Source: Candidatus Mesolinea sp. (GTDB lineage: Bacteria; Chloroflexota; Anaerolineae; Anaerolineales; Anaerolineaceae). Taken from it: a stretch of DNA of 14,748 nucleotides. Where the stretch lies: NCBI GenBank assembly GCA_003445715.1, contig DMCS01000071.1, positions 1 to 14,748 of the forward strand, written 5' to 3'. The position numbers and the translations under genes are program-made. How positions within the stretch are numbered: the first letter of the stretch is position 1; each line of letters begins with the position of its first letter. Below, piece after piece: positions 7,616 to 14,379 of this stretch. The notes under the pieces were generated by a model that was given only the letters and a program-made list of their open reading frames with translations, searched no databases and was not told where the DNA came from.

Positions 7616-8254
7616 ATGTATGTAGCTATCGAAGGCGTTATCGGAGTCGGCAAGACTACCTTGGCGCGCTTTGTTCACAACGCTTTTTCTGCCGACCTTC
7701 TGCTCGAGGTTTTCGAGGAGAACCCCTTCCTCTCCGACTTTTATAGCGACCGCAGCCGCTATGCCTTCCAGACGCAAATCTTCTTCTTGCTCAGCCGCTA
7801 CCAGCAGCAACATAAGGTTATTCCAGAGGCTTTGGCTGCCGGGCACATGATTATCTCCGATTACACCTTTGATAAAGACGCACTGTTTGCCGGCATTAAC
7901 CTGAAAGGTGACGAGCTGGCTGTGTATCACCGCGTGCATGCAGCCCTGGCAGAGAAAATCCCCCAGCCTGACCTGGTGGTCTACTTGCGCGCCAGCACCG
8001 ATACGCTTATGGAACGTATTGCCCATCGCGACCGCCCTTACGAACGGGATATGGACCGGGCTTACATTGACGAGCTCAATCGCGCTTACGAGTCGTTTTT
8101 TGCCGACTCCAAGTGGGAAGGCCGCCTGCTGCCAATTGAAACAGACAATCTCAACATCGTTGCGCGGCAAGCAGACTTGGACTATGTGATCAACCGTATC
8201 CGCCAGGCGCTGCGCCTCAGCCCCTACCAAGAGACCTTACCGCTCAACCCTTAA
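7616..8254 (+). CDS. Deoxynucleoside kinase, dGK-like
   Basis: This 212-residue member of the deoxynucleoside kinase family should phosphorylate a deoxyribonucleoside (probably a purine one) with ATP in the salvage pathway. The P-loop GVIGVGKT is at 7-14. The substrate Glu region follows in LLEVFEENPFLSDFY (29-43). Then come SDYTFDKD at 81-88, VVYLRAS in the middle, and an Arg-rich lid around RIAHRDRPYERD. At the position where dAK/dCK enzymes have the DRS motif this protein reads SDYTFDKD, as in Bacillus subtilis deoxyguanosine kinase (ADYHIYKN as I recall it). That suggests dGK specificity, by analogy only. GGGAG lies 10 bases before the ATG. A nucleotidyltransferase gene follows after 13 bases, apparently in one operon. 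Confidence 0.88.
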   Translation: MYVAIEGVIGVGKTTLARFVHNAFSADLLLEVFEENPFLSDFYSDRSRYAFQTQIFFLLSRYQQQHKVIPEALAAGHMIISDYTFDKDALFAGINLKGDELAVYHRVHAALAEKIPQPDLVVYLRASTDTLMERIAHRDRPYERDMDRAYIDELNRAYESFFADSKWEGRLLPIETDNLNIVARQADLDYVINRIRQALRLSPYQETLPLNP

Positions 8255-8267
8255 GAAGGAGATTTAC

Positions 8268-9275
8268 ATGCGCATCACCCAAGAGCTGCTCATCAAATTT
8301 GCTCAGGATTACGTCGCCAAGCAAACGCGCAAACCCAATGACATCGTAGCTGTATTTCTCACGGGCTCCGTACTCACGCCTGAGCCGCTGATCGGTGGCA
8401 CCACCGATATTGACTTGGTGATGGTGCATAAGGAAGACCCAGCTGTGGAGCGTGAGGTGCAGCGCGTCAGCTATGAGATTTCATTAGATATCCAGCATCA
8501 CCATCAATCCTTCTACACCTTTCACCGACGGCTGCGCTTGAACCCTTGGTTAGGCTATGCACTTTGCAGCCATAACAGCTTCCTCTATGATACCGACCAC
8601 TGGTTAGAATTTATCCAAGCCGGCGTCAGTGCCCAGTTTGACACTCCCGAGACCGTTTATGCACGTTCGCAAGCTATCACTGAGCGCGCCCGCCAGCTGT
8701 GGTTTGAGCTGGAAGACCCACAGGAACTGCCCTTTGAAATCTGGATGGATCAATATTTCAAGGCAATCAGTACAGCAGCCAACGGACTGGCAGTGCTCTC
8801 TGGGCCAGCGCTGCCTACACGCCGCTTTTTGCTCGCCTTCCCAGAGCGCGCTGAGGCTGCTGGAAGGCCGGAGCTCAGCGAGCAACTCTTGCAGCTCATC
8901 AGCCAGGAACCATTCACCCAGGAGCTTTATGCGCAAGCCAAGCCAGCCTGGCAGCAAGCCCTGCAGGCAATCAGCAAGCAGCCGAACTGCCCGCCCAACC
9001 TTAACCCAGTGCGCAAAGCTTACTATCTCAATGCCTGTGATGCAATGGTCGAAAGCGGCAACGCTGCAGCTGCCTTCTGGCCGCTCATCGAGACCTGGCG
9101 AGAGGCCATCCATCACCTGGAAGATAAGGCACCGCACCAAGCTGCCTGGAAGCAATTCCTGGAGACCTTAGGCTTACAGGCGGAAGGCAAGGCTGAGCAG
9201 GTTGCCCGCTTGGACCAATTCATCGATCAGGTTGAAGATGTGCTTGCCGAGTGGAAAGAAGCCTACGGTCTGTAG
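8268..9275 (+). CDS. Nucleotidyltransferase-fold protein of unknown function
   Basis: This 335-residue protein has an N-terminal polymerase-beta-type nucleotidyltransferase domain. The motif TGSVLTPEPLIGGTTDIDLVMV (split here as GS at 33-34 and DID at 47-49) supplies the Gly-Ser turn and two carboxylates for metal-bound nucleotide. The C-terminal two-thirds is helical and rich in Gln, Ala and Glu, with no motif I recognise. The domain layout recalls aminoglycoside or protein nucleotidyltransferases with a helical cap, but the target (small molecule, RNA or protein) cannot be read from the sequence. AAGGAG lies 6 bases before the ATG, and the gene follows the dGK-like kinase by 13 bases. The pairing hints at a nucleotide-related role. 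A third carboxylate, usual later in the fold, is not obvious. Confidence 0.75.
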   Translation: MRITQELLIKFAQDYVAKQTRKPNDIVAVFLTGSVLTPEPLIGGTTDIDLVMVHKEDPAVEREVQRVSYEISLDIQHHHQSFYTFHRRLRLNPWLGYALCSHNSFLYDTDHWLEFIQAGVSAQFDTPETVYARSQAITERARQLWFELEDPQELPFEIWMDQYFKAISTAANGLAVLSGPALPTRRFLLAFPERAEAAGRPELSEQLLQLISQEPFTQELYAQAKPAWQQALQAISKQPNCPPNLNPVRKAYYLNACDAMVESGNAAAAFWPLIETWREAIHHLEDKAPHQAAWKQFLETLGLQAEGKAEQVARLDQFIDQVEDVLAEWKEAYGL

Positions 9276-9684
9276 ACTCCTATCTGCCTTTTCCTCAAAA
9301 ACTGTGGATAAGTGCCTGATTTTCTGTGGATAACTGCGCAAATGTGTGGATAACTCGGTCAAATTCCATCACTTTTGTGTGGAATTGCATGGGAAAGACT
9401 CTGGATAAAACAGCCACTCTTCCACAGCTTTGCTCCCGGTTAAATTAATGCATCATTTTTTCGTGGAGATTTCCACAGGTAGGTGTGGAATGTTTTCGCA
9501 GCCTGATACCCTAACTTTAGGGGTAATATCGCCCACCTGCAGCATTATTATGGTTGATTAGCCCTTTGCGCTAAGTTTTCCACATATCCCCTTGCTCTAC
9601 TGCTTTTACAACTTAATTAATAACAACAAGAATCAAGGATATTAAACACAATATAAATCCCCCGCAAAAAATCTTGAGGTAAGG
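9276..9684. other. Candidate replication origin (oriC) or DnaA-binding locus
   Basis: This is a 409-base non-coding region between convergent genes. It contains three perfect DnaA boxes (9303-9353). It also has near-matches: TCTGGATAA 9400-9408 and TTTTCCACA 9576-9584 with one mismatch each, and TCTTCCACA 9418-9426 and ATTTCCACA 9469-9477 with two. The stretch 9601-9660 has only 14 G or C in 60 bases (77% AT) and could be the unwinding element. A small palindrome around 9507-9525 and three GANTC sites (9275, 9397, 9630) are present. dnaA and dnaN are not in the window, and flanking genes point towards the region rather than away, so an origin is likely but unproven. Confidence 0.6.
9303..9353 (-). 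repeat. Three perfect DnaA boxes in one orientation
   Basis: TGTGGATAA, the complement of the consensus TTATCCACA, occurs without mismatch at 9303-9311, 9325-9333 and 9345-9353. Start-to-start spacing is 22 and 20 bases, about two helical turns, so all three would face a similar side of the DNA. No perfect copy was noticed elsewhere in the window. Confidence 0.85.
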
Positions 9685-10317
9685 CTATAAGTTAATTTCG
9701 GTTTTACCCATTAGGCGATCTTGCACCAACTGAACCACTTGGGCAATATGGGCTTCACGCGCAACCAAGTTTAAATTGTCACTCGGGATAATCAAGACTG
9801 GGCATTGGGTAAAGGAGTTAATCCACTCTTCGTAAAGCGCGTTGAGGCTTGCGAGGTATTCACGCGGAATGCTGGCTTCAAAGCCTCGCCCGCGTGAGGC
9901 GATGCGTGCCAGCAAGGTGTCCACCGATGCCCGCAAGTAGACAACCAAATTGGGCGGCGGCAGCAGCGCAATGAGGATCTGATACAAGTCCTGATAGACG
10001 CCATAATCCCGCGGGCTGATAAGGTTTTGCAGGTAGAGGTTGCGGGCAAAGATTTCCGCATCCTCATACACGCTGCGATCCTGCACCACGGAACCCTCAG
10101 CCTCCAGTAGCTGCTTGTGGATGCGCAGCCGTCGGGTCAGGAAGTAAAGCTGGGAGTGAAACGCCCAACTGCGCATATCGCTGTAAAAATCTTCCAGATA
10201 AGGGTTATCGTTGACCGGCTCGAAAAAGGGTTGGAAGCCCAATCGCTCACTGAGCAGCTGTACCAAGGTCGATTTGCCTGCGCCGATATTTCCGGCAACG
10301 ACGATAAATTTATCCAT
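9685..10317 (-). CDS. Deoxynucleoside kinase, dAK/dCK-like
   Basis: This 210-residue salvage kinase is expected to phosphorylate deoxyadenosine and/or deoxycytidine. Landmarks in order: P-loop GNIGAGKS at 9-16, FEPVNDNPYLEDFY at 32-45, VVQDRSVYEDAEIF at 77-90 containing the DRS motif, VVYLRAS, and the lid segment RIASRGRGFEASIPREYL. The DRS motif and the ending NSFTQCPVL closely resemble Bacillus subtilis dAK/dCK (Dck), in contrast to the neighbour at 7616-8254, which resembles dGK. The window thus holds both halves of the paired kinases known from Firmicutes, here in convergent orientation and separated by the DnaA-box region. No ribosome-binding site precedes the ATG. A TATAAT lies 32 bases upstream. 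Confidence 0.9.
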   Translation of the reverse strand: MDKFIVVAGNIGAGKSTLVQLLSERLGFQPFFEPVNDNPYLEDFYSDMRSWAFHSQLYFLTRRLRIHKQLLEAEGSVVQDRSVYEDAEIFARNLYLQNLISPRDYGVYQDLYQILIALLPPPNLVVYLRASVDTLLARIASRGRGFEASIPREYLASLNALYEEWINSFTQCPVLIIPSDNLNLVAREAHIAQVVQLVQDRLMGKTEINL

Positions 10318-10348
10318 AGCAAATTACGCGCAATCAGAATTACTTAGC

Positions 10349-10376
10349 ATTATAGGCGTTTTACTCATTCAGCTAA
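10349..10376 (-). promoter_or_regulatory. Promoter of the dAK/dCK-like kinase
   Basis: Minus-strand TATAAT (10354-10349) with TTAGCT (10376-10371) at 16-base spacing. The -10 is perfect and the -35 is poor. It overlaps the end of the Rrf2 gene, so the kinase may be transcribed independently of it. Confidence 0.45.
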
Positions 10377-10818
10377 CCGGCTGACTGCTCAGCCCCAAGC
10401 CAACCTTTCCTGTATTTGCCAGCAAATCCTGCAAGCTGACTGCCTTCATCCTGGTGATAAGCGCGCTTTGGGTCTCTTCCCAAAAGGAGCGGTAAGGGCA
10501 GTCGGGCGAAAGCGGGCAGGTTTCCGGGTCGGCAATGCAGTCAATTAGCGTAACGGGACCATCAATGGTGGTAACAACATCGTAGACGGAGATATCTGCT
10601 GCAGGTTTGGCAAGCATCACGCCGCCGCGAGCGCCACGCCGCGTGCGGATCAAACCGGCATTGACCAGCTGAGAGTTAATCCTGGAGAGAAAGATGCGCG
10701 AAATTTGCATTTCCTCAGCGATTATGTTGGAGGGAATCAGCTGGTTTTCAGCATACTTAGCAATATAAAGCATGGACCTTAGCGCGTAGTCCGCTTGATT
10801 GGTAATTTGCATAGACAT
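10369..10818 (-). CDS. Rrf2-family transcriptional regulator with three cysteines
   Basis: This 149-residue protein is an Rrf2 winged-helix regulator. MSMQITNQADYALRSMLYIA is the typical N-terminal opening. It is followed by IAEEMQISRIFLSRINSQL (helix-turn-helix, about 33-51), LIRTRRGARGGVMLAKP (wing, 56-72) and VYDVVTTIDGP. Three cysteines at 94, 101 and 107 (spacing C-x6-C-x5-C) lie where IscR, NsrR and RsrR carry iron-sulphur ligands, so a redox, iron or nitric oxide sensor is likely. The frame extends upstream to 10878, but AGGAGG six bases before ATG 10818 fixes this start. It lies 78 bases downstream of comEC on the same strand. No Fe-S assembly genes are adjacent, so its regulon is unknown. 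Confidence 0.88.
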   Translation of the reverse strand: MSMQITNQADYALRSMLYIAKYAENQLIPSNIIAEEMQISRIFLSRINSQLVNAGLIRTRRGARGGVMLAKPAADISVYDVVTTIDGPVTLIDCIADPETCPLSPDCPYRSFWEETQSALITRMKAVSLQDLLANTGKVGLGLSSQPVS

Positions 10819-10896
10819 GGTGCTCCTCCTTTTCCAGGTGTAAAAAGAAAGCCTTCTGGAGTTCAGGGGCTCAATCAATTGTTAACGTAATTTTAT

Positions 10897-13239
10897 TTAT
10901 TTTACACCATTTATCCAAATATTGTAGCCATCGGAGGAGGTTTCCACCCATGCATAGTCACTTGCCAAAACGAGGGCGTTGGCATTGGGCAGTTGGTATG
11001 GCGCATCAAGCGGCAGCGCAGCTGTGAGCAGAGTCAATTGTGCGGCGGAAGCTGGCGGTATTTCCGGACCGATGAACACGCTCGTCGGTTTATCTATGGC
11101 GGAAGAAGCAGCGCTATAGTTGATTAGCGCATGAAAATTAGCTTGGTCGATTTGCACAGCCGCCAAAGATTCCTCGCCAAAGGTGAAGGTGAGACGTGCG
11201 TCTCCCAAGTCGAGCTGGTGCGTGGGCTGCAGGCGCTGCTGCGGTATCTGCGCCTGCTGAAAAACAGTATAGATCCTCCGCGTGGTCTGAATACGTTCTG
11301 GATCACAACCCCAATAGACCTTGCCGAGCGTGAAGCTCTCAGTGAGGCCAAACAAGCCCGAGACGTCCGCTTTACCGCAAGCTGGGATAACCAGTGCGTC
11401 GATCTCTCGGCTAAAAGGCGGCAGGGCAGTGCCTAACTGGTGGGCGAGTGAACTTGCTGTGAGCGATCCGCCCACGAGCACATAGCGCCCGCTGCCGGTA
11501 CGCAGGATTACTACTGGCTTTTCCGAGCCGGAAAGCACGCGCACATGTAGCTTGCCATCCGGCGCGCTGGCTGCAACAGACCAAACCAAAATGCAGGCGC
11601 AAGCCAACACGAGGATTGGCACGGCTGGCCTCAGGGTAAGTTTGCGAGCTTTAGGCTTACTGGGCAGCGTGAGCGCTAAGACGAGCGCGTAAAAAGCCAG
11701 CACCCAAAAGAAGCTGAAGCGCGGGAGCTGCCAGTCAGCGGGTGCAACCCCAGCCAGCCAGGTGACCACGCGGTTAGTATAGGCAGCAAAAGGCCAAGCC
11801 GCCCAAGCTAACACATTGCCAAGCGCCGGTGCGAGCAAGCCAGCAACCATGGCCACCAGCCCCAAGACCATTACCGCTGGTTGGGCCGGCAGGATCAAGG
11901 GGTTCGCAATGAGAAAGAGCGGGGAGACCTGGCGGAAGTGGAACGCAATCAACGGCAGAGCAAAAACCTGCGCTGCTAAGGTTACGAGAAAGTATTCGCT
12001 GAGCGGTCCGGTAAAGCGCTTAGCAGTCTCTTCATCCAGGCGGCTCTCCAGCAAGCGCTGTAAACGGGCTTGCAGAGGGCCGGCAAAAAGCGCTAAACCT
12101 AAGGTCGCCGCTGCGGAGAGCTGAAAGCCCACATCCCAAGGCAGGTGTGGATTAGCCAGCACCATCAATAAGACGCTGACGCCTAAGCTGTTGAGCGCAT
12201 TACCGCGCCGGTGGATAGAAGCGCCGATAATACTAAAAGAGCCCATAATGGCGGCACGCACCACGGAGGCACTCGCACCGACCAAAACGGTATAGAGCGC
12301 TAACACGAGGATAGCGAGCATCCCGCCGCGCCAACTGCCCAGCCGGCGGGTGAAAAGGTCTGTTACCAGGCTGGCAAGAATCACCATATTGAAGCCCGAG
12401 ATGGCGATGATATGCGCCGTGCCGGTGAGGGCGTAAGCCTCTTCCAGCTCAGGGGAAAGCCCGCTCTCGTCGCCCAGTAAGATGCCGCGCAGCAGGGCGC
12501 TTTCTGGCTCGGGGAATATCTGGCGCAGCACCTGCAAGCTGCGCTCGCGCAGGCGGTAGATAGTTGCGCGCATAGGGCTGCCCTGCTCGTGGGCAAGCAC
12601 GCGCACTTGGGCAAATTGGGCGGAAGAATAAATCCCCTGGTGAAAGAGATACTCGCGGTAAGAAAACGCGCTGCCTTCGGAAGGCGTCTCGAGATTGCCG
12701 CGGATGGAGAGCAAATCGCCGTAGGTATAGGTGCTGCCGGCTGGTACTTGCAGCAGGATACGTCCGCGCACTTCATCGGGAGATACAGGCACAGGGTCCG
12801 AGCTGAGCGGCGTGAGCGACTCTACGCGCACCATCAGGCTGAGCGTATCTCCGTGCGCTTCGGGCGGCGCGTCTACCACGCCAGTCAGTTCGATCGATCC
12901 GCGCTCGTTGTAGTATCCGACCCAAGCTGGGCTGTCTTGCGGCAGGGAGAGCTGGTAGAGCAGCGCGGTGAGGCAGAAGGCAGCAGCGACCGCAGCCAGC
13001 GGCAGCTTCCTTTGCACCAAGAGGCGCGAGCGCCGGCTGGCTTGCCAGATGAGCGCGAGGAGGCTTGCGCCTAGCAGCCCAGCCCAAGCAACCCAGGGGA
13101 GGCGGAGTGCGTCAGCTGCCAGCGCGCCCACGAGCGCCGCCAAACCCAACCAAAAGAAGGGCATGAAGGCGGGAATATGCACTTGCGTTGGGTCTGGCTG
13201 GGAGTGAGGAGAGGGCGGGGTTACTTCGGGTGAGGGCAT
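10897..13239 (-). CDS. comEC: ComEC/Rec2 DNA-uptake channel with degenerate C-terminal domain
   Basis: This 780-residue inner-membrane protein is the likely channel for single-stranded DNA in natural transformation. Residues about 25-100 hold N-terminal membrane helices, 105-215 the extracellular OB-like DUF4131 region (RGRILLQVP, YGDLLSIRG), and 245-525 the competence domain. The competence domain includes LLRGILLGDESGL, HIIAISGFNM at 276-285, ASVVRAAIMG and the polytopic helices. Residues 562-780 occupy the place of the metallo-beta-lactamase-like domain but lack its metal ligands: the position of LDVGQGD reads LSGSEKP, LVDGG reads LVGGS, and the HxDxDH loop reads IPACGKADVSGL. The chosen ATG has no clear ribosome-binding site. 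An internal Met at residue 26 is an alternative start. Confidence 0.9.
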   Translation of the reverse strand: MPSPEVTPPSPHSQPDPTQVHIPAFMPFFWLGLAALVGALAADALRLPWVAWAGLLGASLLALIWQASRRSRLLVQRKLPLAAVAAAFCLTALLYQLSLPQDSPAWVGYYNERGSIELTGVVDAPPEAHGDTLSLMVRVESLTPLSSDPVPVSPDEVRGRILLQVPAGSTYTYGDLLSIRGNLETPSEGSAFSYREYLFHQGIYSSAQFAQVRVLAHEQGSPMRATIYRLRERSLQVLRQIFPEPESALLRGILLGDESGLSPELEEAYALTGTAHIIAISGFNMVILASLVTDLFTRRLGSWRGGMLAILVLALYTVLVGASASVVRAAIMGSFSIIGASIHRRGNALNSLGVSVLLMVLANPHLPWDVGFQLSAAATLGLALFAGPLQARLQRLLESRLDEETAKRFTGPLSEYFLVTLAAQVFALPLIAFHFRQVSPLFLIANPLILPAQPAVMVLGLVAMVAGLLAPALGNVLAWAAWPFAAYTNRVVTWLAGVAPADWQLPRFSFFWVLAFYALVLALTLPSKPKARKLTLRPAVPILVLACACILVWSVAASAPDGKLHVRVLSGSEKPVVILRTGSGRYVLVGGSLTASSLAHQLGTALPPFSREIDALVIPACGKADVSGLFGLTESFTLGKVYWGCDPERIQTTRRIYTVFQQAQIPQQRLQPTHQLDLGDARLTFTFGEESLAAVQIDQANFHALINYSAASSAIDKPTSVFIGPEIPPASAAQLTLLTAALPLDAPYQLPNANALVLASDYAWVETSSDGYNIWINGVK

Positions 13240-13275
13240 GGGTTGACTCTGAAAAGCGTTATGCTTACAGCTTGA

Positions 13276-13304
13276 ATTTTAAACCAGAATTACATTATTA
13301 GTAA
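13276..13304 (-). promoter_or_regulatory. Possible comEC promoter
   Basis: Minus-strand TTACTA (13304-13299), 17-base spacer, TAAAAT (13281-13276), about 36 bases upstream of the comEC ATG. Spacing is ideal but the -35 matches only half of the consensus. Confidence 0.3.
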
Positions 13305-13351
13305 CATATATGAAATTTCAGAGAAAAATATTTTTTGAATTTGTATAAACA

Positions 13352-13380
13352 AGACAGCGCAACGAATTAATGCGCTATCT
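13352..13380. terminator. Hairpin between the TM2 unit and comEC
   Basis: Arms AGACAGCGCA (13352-13361) and TGCGCTATCT (13371-13380) pair over 10 positions with one mismatch (a G-U pair in minus-strand RNA) around a nine-base loop. It lies 33 bases after the final stop of the interrupted gene. The minus-strand tail is TTGTTTATAC and the plus-strand tail TTTC, so it may act in either direction. Confidence 0.55.
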
Positions 13381-13412
13381 TTTCAACAAAATTTTTGAGT
13401 GTAAATCTATAT

Positions 13413-13808
13413 TTAATCGGTACTGGGTAGTAAATTCGGTATATTGAACATTGCTTGATTATAAACTGAGGAGGGATCGATAAATAGATGCAATAGTGGA
13501 ATGATCCATAGGATTCCGAACACGAAAGCGCCAACAATCAGGCAAACAATTGAATAGTGTGTTCAACTTCCAATGTACAATGAAACTAAATCATATTTTC
13601 CTTCCTTTGGCTGGCTAATGGTAAGCGTAGCGTCGAAATCAGCTGTAAAGCCGAAGGTTACGCCTTCTTTACCTTGTGTTATTCTTAATCCATTATCGGT
13701 TTTAATTATCTGGCCGCCGAGGGGAAGAAAAGATTTAAATGCGGCTTATTGGACTTGTTCAAAAGAATGAGGTGAACTAAATTGAAAGAATAAGGTCTTA
13801 GCGCCCAT
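13413..13808 (-). pseudogene. Small membrane-protein gene with two in-frame stop codons
   Basis: From ATG 13808 one frame runs for 132 codons to a final TAA at 13413-13415. It is interrupted by TAA at codon 21 (13748-13746) and TGA at codon 82 (13565-13563), with no frameshift. The pieces read as one protein: a soluble part containing PLGGQIIKTDNGLRITQGK and GVTFGFTADFDATLTI, then after the TGA a membrane helix (SIVCLIVGAFVFGILWIIPL) and LFIDPSSVYNQAMF. GGTGAGG lies 8 bases before the ATG, and the start is one base past the stop of the TM2 gene. Both stops are one substitution from sense codons (for example CAA and TGG). Recent nonsense decay is likeliest; readthrough or sequencing error are alternatives. 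Family not identified with confidence. Confidence 0.75.
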
Positions 13809-13809
13809 A

Positions 13810-14247
13810 TTAATACCTCACCGGATAGGTTCTTGTATACATTTGGTAAAGTTCTTTCGCTTTCGTTTCGTTATTTTTAGCTGTTTTTACTAAGAGCGAA
13901 AAAGCTTCAATGAGCGAGATCCATCCGGGAATAGTAGTCCAACAGAATAAAAGATATACAATTCCCAAACCCGTTTGACCTAGGTAAAACTTATGCGCTC
14001 CAACTCCACCTAAAAATAAAGCTAACAAGACGGCAGTTGTTGGGTTTTTCTTTACCTTATTTAATTGCATTAAGAACGGCGTCCTTTTTTCTTCGGGTAA
14101 AGCATTTACCATGCGAGCGATGTTTTCATCACTTAGCTTTGCTGCTGCTATATCTTTGCTCTTGATTAATAAAAAGATTGGTATCATTACTACAGCACGA
14201 ACAAGAAGTGCAAAAAAAACTGTCATCATCCAACCGAAATCACCCAT
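13810..14247 (-). CDS. TM2-domain membrane protein
   Basis: This 145-residue protein has an N-terminal membrane helix (about 7-28), a charged linker (29-68, including LSDENIARMVNALPEEKR) and a C-terminal TM2 domain (about 71-118). The TM2 signature GGVGAHKFYLG is at 80-90, followed by a second helix YLLFCWTTIPGWISLIEAF. TM2 proteins occur widely in bacteria, and their molecular role is unknown. Upstream in-frame TTG 14262 is possible, but AGGAGA a few bases before ATG 14247 decides the start. The gene and the interrupted gene behind it are far more AT-rich than comEC or cinA on either side, which suggests later acquisition or relaxed composition. Confidence 0.87.
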   Translation of the reverse strand: MGDFGWMMTVFFALLVRAVVMIPIFLLIKSKDIAAAKLSDENIARMVNALPEEKRTPFLMQLNKVKKNPTTAVLLALFLGGVGAHKFYLGQTGLGIVYLLFCWTTIPGWISLIEAFSLLVKTAKNNETKAKELYQMYTRTYPVRY

Positions 14248-14298
14248 TATTTCTCCTCTCAATTTAAATAAATTAGAATTATTTTCTCTTTACAATAA

Positions 14299-14327
14299 AA
14301 TATAAATTTTAACAATTGATTTGTCAA
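14299..14327 (-). promoter_or_regulatory. Sigma-70 type promoter of the TM2 gene
   Basis: Minus-strand TTGACA (14327-14322), exactly 17 bases, then TATATT (14304-14299). The -35 is perfect and the -10 has one mismatch. It lies about 52 bases upstream of the TM2 start and should drive both the TM2 gene and the interrupted gene after it. Confidence 0.75.
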
Positions 14328-14379
14328 TACCAAAAAGAAAACCAGAAAAATCTCAAAGACACACGCATTCAAATAACTA

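Noticed and set aside
7586..8230. 214-codon minus-strand frame opposite the dGK-like kinase
   Set aside because: The plus strand encodes a P-loop kinase with every expected motif; the antisense frame is a codon-bias artefact.
8700..10140. Local GC-skew switch as proof of an origin
   Set aside because: The switch coincides with the change of coding strand, and metF shows the same coding-strand bias, so it cannot be used as independent evidence within this window.
13573..13770. 65-codon plus-strand frame near the TM2 unit
   Set aside because: It is the antisense of the interrupted minus-strand gene, which has a start, a ribosome-binding site and protein-like sequence.
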